20,930 bases of DNA from Eutrophocola sp964629325 (GCA_964629325.1 CAZVSC010000049.1:1-20930), one strand, 5' to 3'. Positions 7,418 through 16,179 are shown, numbered from the stretch's first letter. Notes: generated from the letters alone by a model not told the origin. Numbers and translations: made by a program.

Positions 7418-8212
7418 TTATCTCCCCTGGTTGAGTTGCGCGATGCTCGCCGCCACGTCACGCGTGTCCTGTGAGGACAGGGACGCCAGTGCGCGCTCCT
7501 GGGTCATGTCGGCATGGATGGGTGTAATCGATACGTAGCCATCGGCCACTTCATGGAAATCGGTGCCCGGGCGGTTTTCCACCGGGCCGCCGGCACGGCC
7601 GATCCAGTACACGGTCTTGCCGCGCGGGTTTTCGGTGCGCACGGGATTCTCGCTCTTCAGCCGGCGCCCCAGGGTGGTAAATCTAACCCCCTTGATCTCG
7701 TTGGCCGGCAGGTCGGGAATATTGACGTTGAGCACAGTGGCTTCCGGCAATTCGAGGCTGTCGAGCCAGGGGTACAGTGTGACAAAAATCTGTGCCGCGC
7801 CGGCAAAGTCCACGTTGGCTTCACGCCCCTTAACGGTGGCCAGTGACACGGCGATCGCCGCCTTTTCGAGGAAGCGCCCTTCCATGGCCGCCGCAACGGT
7901 GCCGGAATACAGGACGTCATCACCCATATTCGCGCCGTAGTTGATGCCGGAGATGACCCGTTGCGGAACCGGGCAATACAGTCCCGAGGTGCCCAGATGG
8001 ATGCAGTCTGTGGGGGTGCCATCAACGCCGATGTAATGGTTGCTGAGCTTCTCCACCTGCAGGGGCCGGTCGAGGGTGAGGCTGTTGCTGACGCCGGAGC
8101 GATCATAGGTGGGCGCGATCACCTGCAGTTCGGCATGCTCGGCCAGGGCGCTGGCCAGCGCCGTCAATCCGGGTGCACGCACACCGTCATCATTGGAAAG
8201 GAGGATACTCAT
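7418..8212 (-). CDS. surE: 5'/3'-nucleotidase SurE
   Basis: SurE is a metal-dependent nucleotidase (also acting on short polyphosphate in E. coli) linked to stationary-phase survival. The metal site is intact: N7-D8-D9 in SNDDG, S39 in DRSGVSNSLT and N91 in SGINYGANMGDD, followed by the conserved YSGTVAAAMEG segment. The length is 264 aa (E. coli 253). Its ATG overlaps the truD TGA as ATGA (8209-8212), a sign of translational coupling. pcm follows. The arrangement truD-surE-pcm is widely conserved in Gammaproteobacteria. Confidence 0.96.
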   Translation of the reverse strand: MSILLSNDDGVRAPGLTALASALAEHAELQVIAPTYDRSGVSNSLTLDRPLQVEKLSNHYIGVDGTPTDCIHLGTSGLYCPVPQRVISGINYGANMGDDVLYSGTVAAAMEGRFLEKAAIAVSLATVKGREANVDFAGAAQIFVTLYPWLDSLELPEATVLNVNIPDLPANEIKGVRFTTLGRRLKSENPVRTENPRGKTVYWIGRAGGPVENRPGTDFHEVADGYVSITPIHADMTQERALASLSSQDTRDVAASIAQLNQGR

Positions 8213-9231
8213 AAGCCGACTGCAATCACCATTTCCCGTAGTACGCTCGTGGCAAAGGCGCCGCGAGGCAGGCTGAATTCTATCATTAGGGCATCCTGTC
8301 CAGCAGGTTTTACCGCAAGCTCACGGGGAATGACCCGCAATGCACGGCGCTCCTGCTCCAGGCCGGCCTGAACCAGGCCATCGGCAAGGTCCGCATGCTG
8401 TTGCACGACAGCTTCTTCCAGTTCCTTCACTTGATTGCCTGTTGCCAGGTCTCCTTTTCCCCACATCGGACCCGTAGGATGGATATCGCCATCCGCCAGC
8501 CGCGCCGGCAACCTGGCATCTTCCGGTTCTGCACGAAACACGCTGTTCGACCCGTCCAGCGCCACGACCTCCCCCGGTAAAATCCGGTTCCAGGTACCGT
8601 GCCGCACGCGTTCGGCCAGCACCTGGTTGAACAGGTAAGCGCGCGCCGCCGACAGGTACAGGCCACGCTGATGACGTGGTACACGCGGCAGATTCCCGCT
8701 GAAATAGCGGCGGGCCTTGTCGAGGTTGCCGCCATCGAAGCCGAAACGCTGCGGCCCGAAATAATTCGGCACACCCGCCTTGCCCAAGCGCACCTGCCAC
8801 TCGCCAATTTCGGCCGCAGCGGCCGGTACATCGCGCAATGTGATGGCAAACCGGTTGCCGCGGTGGCTGCCCCGGCGCAACTTGCGCGAATTGCGCACCT
8901 GCTGCAGCAAACGAATGCCGGCAGGCGTATCCGAGTTGATCGGTTCGGCACCTGCCACGCTGAACCATTGTGTCGCCACCGCCTGCCTGTCCTTGAGGCC
9001 GGCATAACCGATGTCACGCTCCTTTACGCCGGTCAGGCGAGCCAGGATCCTGGCAACATCGATCGTGTTGAGCCCGGTTTTTTCCACCTGCAGCCAGAGG
9101 TGCTCGCCTGCCCCGTCCGGCTCAAAACCGAGCACTTCATCGACCCGGAAGTCGTCAGGCTGCTGCCTGAACACCGCCGCCAATCTTGGCAGGCCAAGGG
9201 CGCAGGGCCAGTCCGGCGTGTTCACTGTCAT
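8209..9231 (-). CDS. truD: tRNA pseudouridine(13) synthase TruD
   Basis: TruD converts uridine 13 of tRNA-Glu to pseudouridine. The catalytic motif AGLKDRQAVATQWFSV carries Asp81 (D80 in E. coli). Other family segments are QPDDFRVDEVLGF near the N-terminus, GNRFAITLRDV, GVPNYFGPQRFGFDGGN and the SAARAYLFNQVLAERV helix; the middle region (about 155-300) is the TRUD insertion domain. At 340 aa it is close to E. coli (349). ispF ends eight bases upstream and surE overlaps its stop. Confidence 0.95.
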   Translation of the reverse strand: MTVNTPDWPCALGLPRLAAVFRQQPDDFRVDEVLGFEPDGAGEHLWLQVEKTGLNTIDVARILARLTGVKERDIGYAGLKDRQAVATQWFSVAGAEPINSDTPAGIRLLQQVRNSRKLRRGSHRGNRFAITLRDVPAAAAEIGEWQVRLGKAGVPNYFGPQRFGFDGGNLDKARRYFSGNLPRVPRHQRGLYLSAARAYLFNQVLAERVRHGTWNRILPGEVVALDGSNSVFRAEPEDARLPARLADGDIHPTGPMWGKGDLATGNQVKELEEAVVQQHADLADGLVQAGLEQERRALRVIPRELAVKPAGQDALMIEFSLPRGAFATSVLREMVIAVGL

Positions 9232-9239
9232 GGCAAACG

Positions 9240-9743
9240 TCAGCTTGCCCGACTGACCAGCACGGTGGCGAACACTGCGATGCCTTCGCCCCGGCCGGTG
9301 AAACCCAGCCCCTCGCTGGTAGTGGCCTTGACACTGATGCAGCCCATATCGATTGCCAGGGTCTCGGCCAGTCGTGCCCGGATGGCTTCCACATGAGGCG
9401 CCAGTTTCGGCGCCTGGGCTACCAGGGTGATATCCGCGTTGGCCAGGTGCCAGCCCTTGTCGATGACGCGCTGGTTGACCTCGGCCAGCAGTACGAGGCT
9501 GTCCGCTCCGCTGTACCTGGCGTCCGTATCGGGAAACAGCCTGCCGATATCGCCCAGCGCCAGAGCACCGAGCATGGCATCCATCAGTGCATGGGTAAGT
9601 ACATCACCATCCGAATGGGCGAGCAGGTTGCGCTCAAACGGAATGGCCACACCGCCGAGTATGACCCGGGCATCGGCTGAAGCGGCCGCGTCGAAACGGT
9701 GAACGTCGATTCCATTGCCGATCCGGTATGGTCCCTCAGTCAT
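9240..9743 (-). CDS. ispF: 2-C-methyl-D-erythritol 2,4-cyclodiphosphate synthase
   Basis: IspF cyclises CDP-methylerythritol 2-phosphate, releasing CMP, in the MEP isoprenoid pathway. Metal ligands correspond to D13 and H15 in GIDVHRF and H51 in SDGDVLTHALMDA. Further signatures are LFPDTDARYSGADS, ADITLVAQAPKL and the C-terminal VKATTSEGLGFTGRGEG that contacts the CMP moiety. The length is 167 aa with a few extra N-terminal residues (E. coli 159). It overlaps ispD as ATGA at 9740-9743, so the two consecutive pathway enzymes are translationally coupled, as separate proteins rather than the IspDF fusion found in some bacteria. Confidence 0.97.
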   Translation of the reverse strand: MTEGPYRIGNGIDVHRFDAAASADARVILGGVAIPFERNLLAHSDGDVLTHALMDAMLGALALGDIGRLFPDTDARYSGADSLVLLAEVNQRVIDKGWHLANADITLVAQAPKLAPHVEAIRARLAETLAIDMGCISVKATTSEGLGFTGRGEGIAVFATVLVSRAS

Positions 9744-10459
9744 AAGCCCCCCTGTCCGTTGAGTATGAATTCCGCCAGCACCAGATCCTCCGGATGGGTG
9801 ATCTTGATGTTGTCGGTACCACCCTGGACCAGCTTCACCTGGTGTCCGGCACGCTCCATGGCCTGGGCTTCATCGGTCACCACGACCTGGTCTTCCAGTG
9901 CATCTGCCAGTGCCCGCCTGAGCAGGCCGAAACGAAACATCTGCGGCGTCCCCGCCAGGCGATAGTCCTCACGGGGCACCGTGCATTCGACCACGCCATC
10001 CGTGGAAACCTTTTTCAGGGTTTCACGCACCGGAACGGCGAGCAGGCCGCCGACAGGATCACCGGATAATGTACTGACCAGCTTGTTCAGGTCATGCACG
10101 GCAACACAGGGCCTGACTACATCATGGACAAGCACCCAGTCATTGTCATCGGCGCGCACCGCCAGCGCCTCGAGCCCGCGGTAGACGGAGACTGCGCGCT
10201 CGGCGCCCCCCGTGGCGGTTTCGAGTCCACGCTCCAGCGTGATATCGAGCTTCGGGTACCAGGTGTCGTCAGGATTCAGGACCAGCATGATGCCTGAAAG
10301 CACATCCAGCTGATCCAGCCTCTTCAGTGTGTATTCCAGGATGCTGTGCCCGCGGATCTTCAGGTATTGCTTGGGTACTGTCAGCGTCGCCGACTGCATG
10401 CGTTTGCCAACGCCCGCCGCGGGAACCACCGCCCAGTATCGCGTCTGCCCTGCCGCCAT
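9740..10459 (-). CDS. ispD: 2-C-methyl-D-erythritol 4-phosphate cytidylyltransferase
   Basis: IspD joins CTP and methylerythritol 4-phosphate to make CDP-methylerythritol, the step that leads towards IspF. The nucleotide-binding N-terminus VVPAAGVGKRMQ is followed by VPKQYL with Lys30. The loop between them is a few residues longer than in E. coli. Also present are ATGGAERAVSVYRGL, VLVHDVVRPCV, a GTPQMFRFGLL segment and DNIKITHPEDLVLAEFIL near the C-terminus. The length is 239 aa (E. coli 236). ftsB ends 12 bases upstream. CTP demand links it loosely to pyrG in the same gene run. Confidence 0.96.
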   Translation of the reverse strand: MAAGQTRYWAVVPAAGVGKRMQSATLTVPKQYLKIRGHSILEYTLKRLDQLDVLSGIMLVLNPDDTWYPKLDITLERGLETATGGAERAVSVYRGLEALAVRADDNDWVLVHDVVRPCVAVHDLNKLVSTLSGDPVGGLLAVPVRETLKKVSTDGVVECTVPREDYRLAGTPQMFRFGLLRRALADALEDQVVVTDEAQAMERAGHQVKLVQGGTDNIKITHPEDLVLAEFILNGQGGL

Positions 10460-10471
10460 GTCTTTCGCCGC

Positions 10472-10783
10472 CTACTCCTGGTCCGTGTTTTCCGGTTTGC
10501 CGGGTTTTTCCGGCTCCACGATCATGTAGAAGGTCTCTCCCTCCTTGATCAGGCCGAGGTCCTCCCGGGCCATTTCCTCGATAGCGTCAGTGCCGTTCTT
10601 CAGCTCCTCCACTTCCGTCAGGAGGTCCTGATTGCGGCTCTCCAGCTGGGCGTTTTCGGCCGCCTGGATTGCAATGGACTCATCGAGCTGGTCGATTTCC
10701 GCCAGACTGCCGCGCCCGACCCAGAGCCGGATCTGCAGCCCCAGAATGATCAGTATCAGCAGTGCCTGAAGTATGCGCATCAT
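10472..10783 (-). CDS. ftsB: Cell division protein FtsB
   Basis: FtsB is a small bitopic membrane protein that pairs with FtsL and FtsQ to activate septal wall synthesis. This 103-residue protein has one N-terminal membrane helix (about 4-19) followed by a charged periplasmic coiled coil (about 26-68, rich in Glu/Gln/Leu with a heptad pattern) and the family's C-terminal segment EEMAREDLGLIKEGETFYMIV. The length matches E. coli (103). Two consecutive ATG codons open the frame; the second (10780) is better spaced from the weak GGA in front, so the protein may be 102 aa. Its place between eno and ispD is conserved among Gammaproteobacteria. Confidence 0.93.
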   Translation of the reverse strand: MMRILQALLILIILGLQIRLWVGRGSLAEIDQLDESIAIQAAENAQLESRNQDLLTEVEELKNGTDAIEEMAREDLGLIKEGETFYMIVEPEKPGKPENTDQE

Positions 10784-10831
10784 GGATCCAGGTAGCGGGC
10801 GGTCTTCGACACGGTCGGGACAGGCGATTCC

Positions 10832-12130
10832 CTACTGCCGTGAGAATTCCGCCCTGCCGCGATAGGCCGCAGCTTTGCCCAGTTCTTCCTCGATAACGAG
10901 GAGCCTGTTGTATTTTGCCACCCTGTCTGACCGGCACAAGGAGCCGGTCTTGATCTGGCCGGCGGCCGTCGCCACCGCCAGGTCGGCAATGGTGGTGTCC
11001 TCGGTCTCGCCCGAACGGTGTGAAATCACCGCCGTATAGCCGGCAGCCTTGGCCATGTTGATGGCGGCCAGGGTTTCCGTCAGCGAGCCGATCTGGTTGA
11101 ACTTGATGAGGATGGAATTGGCGATATGCTCGCGTATGCCACGCTCCAGGATGCTGGTATTCGTTACGAACAGGTCATCGCCCACCAACTGCACTTTATC
11201 ACCGAGCTTGCGTGTCAGTATGGCCCAGCCATCCCAGTCACTCTCATCCATGCCATCCTCGATGGACAGGATCGGGTACCCACTGGTGAGTCCGGCCAGG
11301 TAATCGGTAAATTCAGCACTGGTGAAGGCGCGGCCCTCGCCGCTGAGATCGTACTTGCCGTCCCGGTAGAATTCCGAGGACGCACAATCAAGCGCCAGGG
11401 CAATATCCTTGCCCATTTTCAGGCCGGCTTTTTCCACCGCTTCCACAATGGCATCCAGCGCCGCGGCATTGGACGGCAGGTTCGGTGCGAAACCACCTTC
11501 ATCACCGACCGCGGTATTCAGCCCCTTGCCATTAAGCACAGACTTCAGGGCGTGAAAAACCTCGGCACCATAACGCAGGGCTTCACGGAAGGAGTCGGCA
11601 CCTACCGGCTGGATCATGAATTCCTGGATATCGACATTGTTGTCAGCATGCTCACCGCCATTGATGATGTTCATCATCGGTACGGGCATTGTGTAGGTTC
11701 CCGCCGGGTTAGCCTGGGGCAGCCCGGCGATATAGGCATACAGGGGCAATTTGCTGTGCAGGGCCGCTGCCTTGGCCGTAGCCAGTGAAACCGCCAGGAT
11801 CGCGTTGGCGCCCAGGTTGCCTTTGTTGTCAGTACCGTCCAGCGTGATCATCGCCTGGTCGATGGCTGCCTGATCGAGGGCGCTCATCCCCTTCAGGGTA
11901 TCCAGGATCGGGCCGTTGGCCGCCGCCACCGCCTTGAGTACGCCCTTGCCATTGTAGCGACCGGGATCCTTGTCCCGGAGTTCCAGCGCTTCGCGGGAGC
12001 CGGTGGAGGCACCGGACGGCGCACAGGCCGAACCGGTTTCCCCGCTGGCCAGGGTAACATCGGCCTGCACGGTCGGATTGCCCCGTGAATCAAGCACTTC
12101 ACGGGCACGGATTACTGCGATTTCTGACAT
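10832..12130 (-). CDS. eno: Enolase (phosphopyruvate hydratase)
   Basis: Enolase interconverts 2-phosphoglycerate and phosphoenolpyruvate in glycolysis and, in E. coli, is also part of the RNA degradosome. The 432 aa equal the E. coli length. Visible signatures are AREVLDSRGNPTVQADV at the N-terminus, SGASTGSREALELRD, the NIINGGEHADNNVDIQEFM segment, GDEGGFAPNL with the catalytic glutamate near residue 211, LSIEDGMDE and GDDLFVTN metal-ligand segments, the enolase signature ILIKFNQIGSLTET containing catalytic Lys343, and SHRSGETEDT. AGGT (12139-12136) lies five bases before the ATG. It sits 51 bases after kdsA and 48 bases before ftsB. Confidence 0.98.
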   Translation of the reverse strand: MSEIAVIRAREVLDSRGNPTVQADVTLASGETGSACAPSGASTGSREALELRDKDPGRYNGKGVLKAVAAANGPILDTLKGMSALDQAAIDQAMITLDGTDNKGNLGANAILAVSLATAKAAALHSKLPLYAYIAGLPQANPAGTYTMPVPMMNIINGGEHADNNVDIQEFMIQPVGADSFREALRYGAEVFHALKSVLNGKGLNTAVGDEGGFAPNLPSNAAALDAIVEAVEKAGLKMGKDIALALDCASSEFYRDGKYDLSGEGRAFTSAEFTDYLAGLTSGYPILSIEDGMDESDWDGWAILTRKLGDKVQLVGDDLFVTNTSILERGIREHIANSILIKFNQIGSLTETLAAINMAKAAGYTAVISHRSGETEDTTIADLAVATAAGQIKTGSLCRSDRVAKYNRLLVIEEELGKAAAYRGRAEFSRQ

Positions 12131-12181
12131 GGTCTACCTGCTTAAAATATAAACATTGTTGCGGAGTGAAGGTTTGGCGAA

Positions 12182-13024
12182 TCAGGCGGTGTCGATATCT
12201 TCCTGTCCCTTGATGAGGTCATCGACGGCCTTTATCTGGGAAAGAAACGTTTCCAGTTTTGCCAGGGGCAAGGCACAGGGGCCATCGCACAGTGCCGCGG
12301 CCGGATCCGGATGGGCTTCCAGGAACAGGCCCGCTATCTTCTGGGCGATACCGGACTTGGCAAGGGCGGTCACATCCTTGCGGCGCCCGCCGGCGCTGCT
12401 GGACTGTCCGCCCGGCAGTTGCAGGGAATGGGTGACGTCAAACAGCACCGGATAGCCGAATGATTTCATGATGGGGAAGCCCAGCATGTCGACGACAAGA
12501 TTGTTGTAGCCGAAACTGGTGCCACGCTCGCACAGGATGAGCTGGCGGTTCCCCGCTTCCTCGAATTTCTGGAGGATATTGCCCATCTCGCCTGGCGACA
12601 GGAACTGGGCCTTCTTGATATTGATAACCTTGCCGGTTTTCGCCATGGCCAGCACCAGGTCGGTCTGGCGTGACAGGAAGGCGGGTAATTGGAGGATATC
12701 GGCCACTTCACCTACCGGTCCCGCCTGTTCCGGTTCATGAATATCGGTGATGACCGGCATGCCGAAGCGGGACTTCACACTGGCCAGGATGTCGATGCCC
12801 TTCGCCATGCCGGGGCCACGGTAGGATTTGATGGATGAGCGATTGGCCTTGTCGAAAGAGGCCTTGAAAATATAAGGCACATCGAGTTTCGCGCAGACTT
12901 CGGCGAAGGTCTGGGCCACTTCCAGTGCCAGTGCCTCGTCCTCGAGCACGTTGAGACCACCGACGAGCACCATGGGTGCATCGTTGGCTATGCTGATATC
13001 GCCTGCCTTGATCAATGTCGTCAT
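12182..13024 (-). CDS. kdsA: 3-deoxy-8-phosphooctulonate (Kdo-8-phosphate) synthase
   Basis: KdsA condenses phosphoenolpyruvate with arabinose 5-phosphate to make Kdo-8-phosphate for the LPS inner core; its PEP substrate is the product of the adjacent eno gene. The 280 aa (E. coli 284) contain MVLVGGLNVLED, FKASFDKANRSS, SYRGPGM, ITDIHEPEQ, the KKAQFLSPGEM segment, CERGTSFGYNN and the C-terminal LEAHPDPAAALCDGPCALPL. Asn25 in GGLNVLE occupies the position that is Asn in the metal-independent class (E. coli) and Cys in the metal-dependent class, so a metal-independent enzyme is predicted. No clear Shine-Dalgarno precedes the ATG. It lies 39 bases after pyrG. Confidence 0.96.
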   Translation of the reverse strand: MTTLIKAGDISIANDAPMVLVGGLNVLEDEALALEVAQTFAEVCAKLDVPYIFKASFDKANRSSIKSYRGPGMAKGIDILASVKSRFGMPVITDIHEPEQAGPVGEVADILQLPAFLSRQTDLVLAMAKTGKVINIKKAQFLSPGEMGNILQKFEEAGNRQLILCERGTSFGYNNLVVDMLGFPIMKSFGYPVLFDVTHSLQLPGGQSSSAGGRRKDVTALAKSGIAQKIAGLFLEAHPDPAAALCDGPCALPLAKLETFLSQIKAVDDLIKGQEDIDTA

Positions 13025-13063
13025 TGAAAGCGTCTTGGGCTGTGATTGTTGACCAACAGCGCG

Positions 13064-14758
13064 TCAGCTGTTGGCAGCGGTCGGTGGTGCGGCAGCCTGC
13101 ACCGGCTGCTGCTGTTGCTGAAGTTGCTCGTGATGACGCAGGTTCTGCTGGATGGCCGCGTTGACGAATCCGGTAAACAGCGGATGGCCGTCCCGCGGCG
13201 TGGAGGTGAATTCCGGGTGGAACTGGCACGCCAGGAACCAGGGATGCCCCTCCACTTCCAGCACCTCCATGAGGTTGCCGTCCATGGACTCACCGGTGAA
13301 ATGCAGGCCGGCTGCCTCGAGCCTGTCGACATAATTGTTATTGACCTCGTAACGATGACGATGGCGCTCGACGATCACATCCTTCTGGTAGCACTGCTTC
13401 GCCAGGGAGCCGTCCTTGAGACGGCATTCCTGTCCGCCCAGGCGCATGGTGCCGCCCAGGTCGGAGTTTTCATCACGCAATTCGACCTTGCCCTTGGCAT
13501 TGGTCCACTCCGTGATCAAGGCGATCACCGGATGGGCGCAGCCCTTTTCAAACTCGGTGCTGTGGGCGCCAGACAGGTTCAGCACATGACGGGCATATTC
13601 GATCACCGCTACATGCAGCCCAAGACAGATACCCAGGTAGGGGATCTTGTTTTCCCGGGCATACCGGGCGGTTGTGATCATGCCTTCTATGCCACGCTCG
13701 CCGAAGCCGCCGGGCACGACAATGGCGTCCATCCCTTCCAGGGCTTCGAGGCCTTCAGTGTCGATGGTCTCGGAATCGATGTACCTGATCTTGACCCGTG
13801 TACGGGTCTGGATGCCGGCATGTTTGATGGCCTCGATGAGCGATTTGTAGGCATCGAGCAGGTCCATGTATTTGCCGACCATGGCGACATTCACCTCGCG
13901 GTCGGGTTTCATGGTGGCTTCCACGACCTTTTCCCACTCCGAGAGATCCGCTGGCGGACATTCCAGGTGGAAGCGTTTGAGAATGTATTCATCTATGCCG
14001 GTGTTGTGGAGGATAAGGGGTGCCGAATAGATTGTTGCGGTGTCCTGCAGGGAGACCACTGCCTGCAAATCCACGTTGGTGAACAGGGCGATCTTGCGAC
14101 GAGCGGATTCTGGCAGCTCATGGTCTGACCGGCACACCAGAATATCCGGCTGGATGCCGATGGAGCGCAGGTCGCGCACGGAGTGCTGGGTGGGTTTGGT
14201 CTTGGTTTCACCCGCCGTGCTGATATAGGGCACCAGGGTCAGGTGCAGGAATATGGCGCGATCGGAGCCCAGTTCCACTTTCAGCTGGCGCACGGCTTCC
14301 AGGAAAGGCTGCGACTCGATGTCACCCACCGTGCCGCCGATCTCAACCAGGGCCACGTCGGCATCGCCGGCACCATCCAGGACACGTGCCTTGATTTCGT
14401 CGGTGATATGGGGAATGACCTGGATGGTGGCCCCGAGATAGTCCCCGCGACGCTCCTTCTTGATCACTTCCTCGTAAATGCGTCCGGCGGTGAAGTTGTT
14501 CTTCTGGGACATGGTGGTCCGGATAAAGCGCTCGTAGTGGCCGAGGTCCAGGTCGGTCTCGGCGCCATCTTCGGTAACGAACACTTCACCGTGCTGGAAC
14601 GGGCTCATGGTGCCGGGATCCACGTTGATATAGGGATCCAGCTTGAGCATGGTTACGTTGAGGCCGCGGGCTTCGAGGATTGCGGCGAGGGAGGCTGAAG
14701 TTATGCCCTTGCCAAGGGAGGAGACAACACCACCGGTAATAAAAATAAACCGTGTCAT
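13064..14758 (-). CDS. pyrG: CTP synthase
   Basis: PyrG makes CTP from UTP, ATP and glutamine-derived ammonia. The synthetase half starts with FIFITGGVVSSLGKGI (P-loop) and holds KLDPYINVDPGTMSP, GEVFVTEDGAETDLDLGHYE and the EIGGTVGDIES segment. The glutaminase half has the nucleophile Cys378 in LGICLGLHVAVIEYARH, ERHRHRYEVNN and the His-Glu pair in CQFHPEFTSTPRDGHPLF. The length is 564 aa against 545 in E. coli; the surplus is a Gln-rich, then Ala/Pro-rich tail (about the last 25 residues, with a run of five Gln). ATG 14758 was chosen over TTG 14782 because it gives MTRFIFITGG as in the family; a weak GGA six bases upstream would be its ribosome-binding site and lies in a hairpin. Confidence 0.97.
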   Translation of the reverse strand: MTRFIFITGGVVSSLGKGITSASLAAILEARGLNVTMLKLDPYINVDPGTMSPFQHGEVFVTEDGAETDLDLGHYERFIRTTMSQKNNFTAGRIYEEVIKKERRGDYLGATIQVIPHITDEIKARVLDGAGDADVALVEIGGTVGDIESQPFLEAVRQLKVELGSDRAIFLHLTLVPYISTAGETKTKPTQHSVRDLRSIGIQPDILVCRSDHELPESARRKIALFTNVDLQAVVSLQDTATIYSAPLILHNTGIDEYILKRFHLECPPADLSEWEKVVEATMKPDREVNVAMVGKYMDLLDAYKSLIEAIKHAGIQTRTRVKIRYIDSETIDTEGLEALEGMDAIVVPGGFGERGIEGMITTARYARENKIPYLGICLGLHVAVIEYARHVLNLSGAHSTEFEKGCAHPVIALITEWTNAKGKVELRDENSDLGGTMRLGGQECRLKDGSLAKQCYQKDVIVERHRHRYEVNNNYVDRLEAAGLHFTGESMDGNLMEVLEVEGHPWFLACQFHPEFTSTPRDGHPLFTGFVNAAIQQNLRHHEQLQQQQQPVQAAAPPTAANS

Positions 14759-14764
14759 TAGCAA

Positions 14765-14796
14765 TCCATCAGTCTTAATCAATGTCTTCTGATGGA
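14765..14796 (-). promoter_or_regulatory. Inverted repeat covering the pyrG ribosome-binding site
   Basis: TCCATCAG (14765-14772) and CTGATGGA (14789-14796) are perfect 8-base complements with a 16-base loop. Read on the minus strand, the downstream arm ends six bases before the pyrG ATG and contains the only Shine-Dalgarno-like GGA. Folding would mask the start. No U-run follows, so it is not an intrinsic terminator. A regulatory role is inference. Confidence 0.45.
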
Positions 14797-14817
14797 GTTA
14801 CAGTCTATCGGAAAGGC

Positions 14818-16179
14818 TCAGTAGCCACAATGTAAATCTTCCCTGAGCCAGCGAATCTGGTGGATTTTTTTGCCGTGCGCGTCACGGTTTCGCACGCGCC
14901 ACTGTTCCGTGACGAACAGGTCACCTACAGCCAGCAATTCCCCGTCCAGGTAGAACAGCGGAATTTTTTCCCGAAGCCACGGCGGCACCTGGTAATCCTG
15001 CAGGATTTTCTTCAGGGGGCGTGTCTTGCGCCCTGCCGGCTTGGCCGTCTCACCGCCCTGGCGGAAACGCACTTCCAGCGTGCCGTCAGGTGGCGCAAGA
15101 AAGCCGTCCTCCGCGGTTTCCACCATGTACAACGTGCCCAGTCCAGGCAGCTCAAGGGGCTGCTCCACGGTCCATGTCGTCGGTACAGGGCCTTGTGCCG
15201 GAGCACCAAGGACAAGGTAGATACGCTCCGCAAAGCGACGAATGAACACCTGCTGACCGCCCTTGTTCCATTCGATCAATGGTTCGGCATCCATCGCAGC
15301 CGGAATCAGCTCGGAGAAAATCCGGTCAATGACGTAATGGTCGGGTGCCGGAATTCCATATTTCGCTTCCAGTGCCAGGAACCAGCACCGCAGCAGGTTG
15401 CGCTGGCGGGCAGGACTGAATGCCAGCAGCCGGGAAATATCGATACGATGCATCGCATCCATGGCCTGGGCCAGGTCCTCAGCACCGACTTCCCCGGCCA
15501 AGGCCTGCCCTTCTTCGGCCAGCTTCGCCAGCCTCTGCAGGTTTTTCTGGAACCCCGGCCAGCGCGCCTCGAGTGCCGGCACGATGAGCCGGCGCAGGTA
15601 ATTACGGTCGAGGCTCTCGTCGGTATTGCTCTCGTCCTCGATCCACTGCAGGCCCTGCTCCTGCGCATAGGCCATGAGCGTGCCGCGGGCATATCCCAGC
15701 AATGGACGCAACAGCGTGCCGTGGGCAAAGGGTCGCTGGCTGCGGATACCGGCCAGTCCCCGCATGCCGGTACCGCGCAGCATCCGGAACAGCTGGGTTT
15801 CAACCTGGTCGTCCTGGTGATGGGCGGTGAGCAGGACATGCCCCTTGCCCAGTATTTCACCGAAAGCCCGGTAGCGGGCCTCGCGAGCAGCCTGTTCGGG
15901 GCCGTGCCCGGATTCACTGACACTCACCCTGACGACGGTGAGCGGCACACCAAGTCCGGCGCACACATCCTTGCAGTGCTCTGACCAGGCGTCAGCGTGG
16001 AGACTGAGTCCATGATGGACATGGATGGCACGCAGTTCACACCGGAGTTCGCCACTGTCCCGCAACCGGGCCATGGCATGAAGGAGGACGTGGGAATCCA
16101 TGCCGCCGCTGAAGGCTACATGGCAGGTGCCGGCCTTTTCGGGAAGCCAGCGAAGCAGGTCCTGGGGTTGAAAGGCCAC
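14818..16179 (-). CDS. tilS: tRNA(Ile)-lysidine synthase TilS
   Basis: TilS attaches lysine to cytidine 34 of the minor tRNA-Ile (CAU anticodon), so that it reads AUA and is charged with isoleucine. The ATP pyrophosphatase loop SGGMDS lies at residues 24-29, followed by IHVHHGL, TAHHQDDQVETQLFRMLRG and GLAGI, a central substrate-binding domain, and a C-terminal TilS domain (GRKTRPLKKILQDYQVPPWLR, then FLDG-like LFYLDGELLAVGDLFV). The frame is open far upstream to 16518, but that part lies antisense-free inside accA in another frame and shows no family resemblance. GTG 16179, 14 bases after the accA stop with GGA eight bases upstream, gives 453 aa (E. coli 432). No ATG lies between it and the catalytic loop. 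Confidence 0.93.
   Translation of the reverse strand: MAFQPQDLLRWLPEKAGTCHVAFSGGMDSHVLLHAMARLRDSGELRCELRAIHVHHGLSLHADAWSEHCKDVCAGLGVPLTVVRVSVSESGHGPEQAAREARYRAFGEILGKGHVLLTAHHQDDQVETQLFRMLRGTGMRGLAGIRSQRPFAHGTLLRPLLGYARGTLMAYAQEQGLQWIEDESNTDESLDRNYLRRLIVPALEARWPGFQKNLQRLAKLAEEGQALAGEVGAEDLAQAMDAMHRIDISRLLAFSPARQRNLLRCWFLALEAKYGIPAPDHYVIDRIFSELIPAAMDAEPLIEWNKGGQQVFIRRFAERIYLVLGAPAQGPVPTTWTVEQPLELPGLGTLYMVETAEDGFLAPPDGTLEVRFRQGGETAKPAGRKTRPLKKILQDYQVPPWLREKIPLFYLDGELLAVGDLFVTEQWRVRNRDAHGKKIHQIRWLREDLHCGY

Noticed and set aside
13046..14128. 360-codon plus-strand open frame opposite pyrG
   Set aside because: It is antisense to conserved PyrG segments and shows no recognisable domain or ribosome-binding site; treated as a shadow frame.
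14759..14782. Eight-residue extension of PyrG from TTG 14782
   Set aside because: Family N-termini begin at the ATG (MTRFIFITGG), and the TTG lies in the hairpin loop without a ribosome-binding site.
14860..15984. 374-codon plus-strand open frame opposite tilS
   Set aside because: It lies antisense to the conserved TilS coding region and shows no family motif.
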